Shown here: piece after piece, positions 33,515 through 33,881 of the stretch
Position numbering within the stretch: the first letter of the stretch is position 1
Layout of the letters: each line of letters starts with the position of its first letter
DNA from: Thaumasiovibrio sp043421945
Lineage (GTDB): Bacteria > Pseudomonadota > Gammaproteobacteria > Enterobacterales > Vibrionaceae
Direction of reading: 5' to 3'
DNA: 33,881 bases
NCBI GenBank assembly: GCA_043421945.1
Contig: JBHOGO010000050.1
Coordinates: 1 to 33,881, forward strand
Made by a program: the position numbers and the translations under genes
The notes under the pieces: generated by a model
The model's database searches: none
What the model saw: only the letters and a program-made list of their open reading frames with translations
What the model was told of the DNA's origin: nothing

Positions 33515-33577
33515 ACCTTGCCGTAAACCCTCGCTCGATGAGGGCGGGGATATAAGGCGAAAGTGCGATAGCACTTT
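33515..33577 (+). mobile_element. Structured left-end region of an IS200/IS605-type (TnpB) element
   Basis: Two hairpins in quick succession: CCCTC (33528-33532) with GAGGG (33540-33544), and AAAGTGC (33560-33566) with GCACTTT (33571-33577) on a GATA loop. A further CCTT/AAGG pairing (33516-33519 with 33554-33557) could enclose the first. Elements of this superfamily carry subterminal hairpins rather than inverted terminal repeats, and their guide RNA scaffolds are similarly folded. This is inference from position next to tnpB. Confidence 0.45.
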
Positions 33578-33581
33578 AAGA

Positions 33582-33609
33582 TAGACAGACTCTATTTGAG
33601 CTGTATAAT
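33582..33609 (+). promoter_or_regulatory. Candidate tnpB promoter
   Basis: TAGACA (33582-33587), 16 bp, and a perfect TATAAT (33604-33609), giving a start site near 33616 and a leader of about 24 bases. AAGGTG (33629-33634) is a suitable ribosome site for the ATG at 33640. Confidence 0.55.
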
Positions 33610-33627
33610 ACTGGTCATTCATACAGC
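33600..33627. promoter_or_regulatory. Operator-like inverted repeat over the tnpB promoter
   Basis: GCTGTAT (33600-33606) and ATACAGC (33621-33627) form a perfect 7-bp inverted repeat with a 14-base spacer. It spans the -10 box and the expected start site. It could bind a dimeric repressor or fold as an RNA/ssDNA hairpin. Confidence 0.45.
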
Positions 33628-33639
33628 AAGGTGCTTTGA

Positions 33640-33881
33640 ATGTTAAGAGCAACCAAAATACGCATTTTCCCAACACAAAATCAGGCTGAGTTTCTAGTAG
33701 CTCAGTTCGGTGCTGTGCGGTTCGCGTACAATAAAGCTCTGCATTTAAAGTCTCATATGTACCGTAAGCATAACGTTACATTGAGCCCTAAAAAGGACAT
33801 TAAACCACTGCTTGCGGTTGCCAAGAAATCCCGCAAATATCACTGGCTAAAGCAGTATGATTCAATAGCTTTGCAACAATC
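33640..33881 (+). CDS. tnpB: TnpB/OrfB (IS200/IS605 family) RNA-guided nuclease, N-terminal part
   Basis: The frame runs 80 codons from ATG 33640 to the window edge with no stop. It begins MLRATKIRIFPTQNQAEFLV and continues QFGAVRFAYNKALHLK, the signature of the N-terminal helix-turn-helix domain of OrfB/TnpB proteins. The RuvC catalytic residues and zinc finger would lie beyond the edge, so activity cannot be judged. AAGGTG precedes the start by about six bases. TnpB proteins are RNA-guided DNA endonucleases that help retain the element; they do not catalyse transposition. No tnpA is visible on either strand upstream, so this may be a tnpB-only element. Confidence 0.88.
   Translation, partial: MLRATKIRIFPTQNQAEFLVAQFGAVRFAYNKALHLKSHMYRKHNVTLSPKKDIKPLLAVAKKSRKYHWLKQYDSIALQQ

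Noticed and set aside
33236..33881. A CRISPR array or Cas-related locus next to the nuclease gene
   Set aside because: No regularly spaced repeats are present; the nuclease is a TnpB of the IS200/IS605 type, and the two TTTTCCCTCAA copies are isolated.

Overview
This is a housekeeping stretch of a gammaproteobacterial chromosome. Gene order and protein sequences are closest to what I know of Vibrionaceae (Vibrio, Photobacterium, Enterovibrio and Grimontia relatives). The evidence is the rsfS-rlmH-mrdA-rodA-rlpA cluster, the leuS-lptE-holA block, the lnt-corC-ybeY-ybeZ-miaB block opposite ubiF, a Leu/Met/Gln tRNA operon, and lolB-ispE-prs-pth-ychF back to back with hemA-prfA-prmC-sirB2-sirB1-kdsA. 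I cannot name the species. No phage, CRISPR array or genomic island is visible. The only mobile element is a TnpB-type gene cut by the right edge.

Layout. 55-9434 (minus strand): leuS, then lptE, holA, rsfS, rlmH, mrdA (PBP2), rodA and rlpA, that is tRNA charging, LPS transport, replication clamp loading, ribosome biogenesis and the cell-elongation wall machinery. nadD, which usually sits between holA and rsfS, is absent. 9554-10752: a zinc-ribbon YbeL-type protein, a possible 50-residue membrane peptide and a SYLF lipid-binding protein. 11033-16576 (minus strand): miaB, ybeZ, ybeY, corC and lnt, ending in a strong terminator; ubiF is divergent from miaB. 18332-19004 (minus strand): a tRNA operon (Met, Gln, Met, Leu) with a very good sigma70 promoter and a GC-rich discriminator. 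Its Leu gene is broken by a 100-N scaffold gap flanked by identical 64-base sequences. 19330-23766 (minus strand): ychF, pth, prs, ispE and lolB. 23886-29268 (plus strand): hemA, prfA, prmC, sirB2, sirB1 and kdsA, closed by a long bidirectional terminator shared with a chemoreceptor gene. 29522-31393 (minus strand): a dCache chemoreceptor with the complete amino-acid-binding residue set. 31788-33134 (plus strand): an NhaC-family antiporter. 33640 to the edge: the first 80 codons of a TnpB/OrfB gene, preceded by closely packed hairpins.

The genes work mainly on the envelope (PBP2/RodA/RlpA, Lnt, LptE, LolB, KdsA, IspE for the lipid carrier), translation (LeuS, RsfS, RlmH, YbeY, MiaB, Pth, PrfA, PrmC, YchF, tRNAs) and precursors (Prs, HemA, UbiF). 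I see no convincing new multigene system. The points most worth a second look are the structured region and operator-like palindrome in front of tnpB, the missing nadD with a promoter in its place, the pentad-repeat tail of RlpA, the ligand prediction for the chemoreceptor, and the assembly gap in the tRNA operon.
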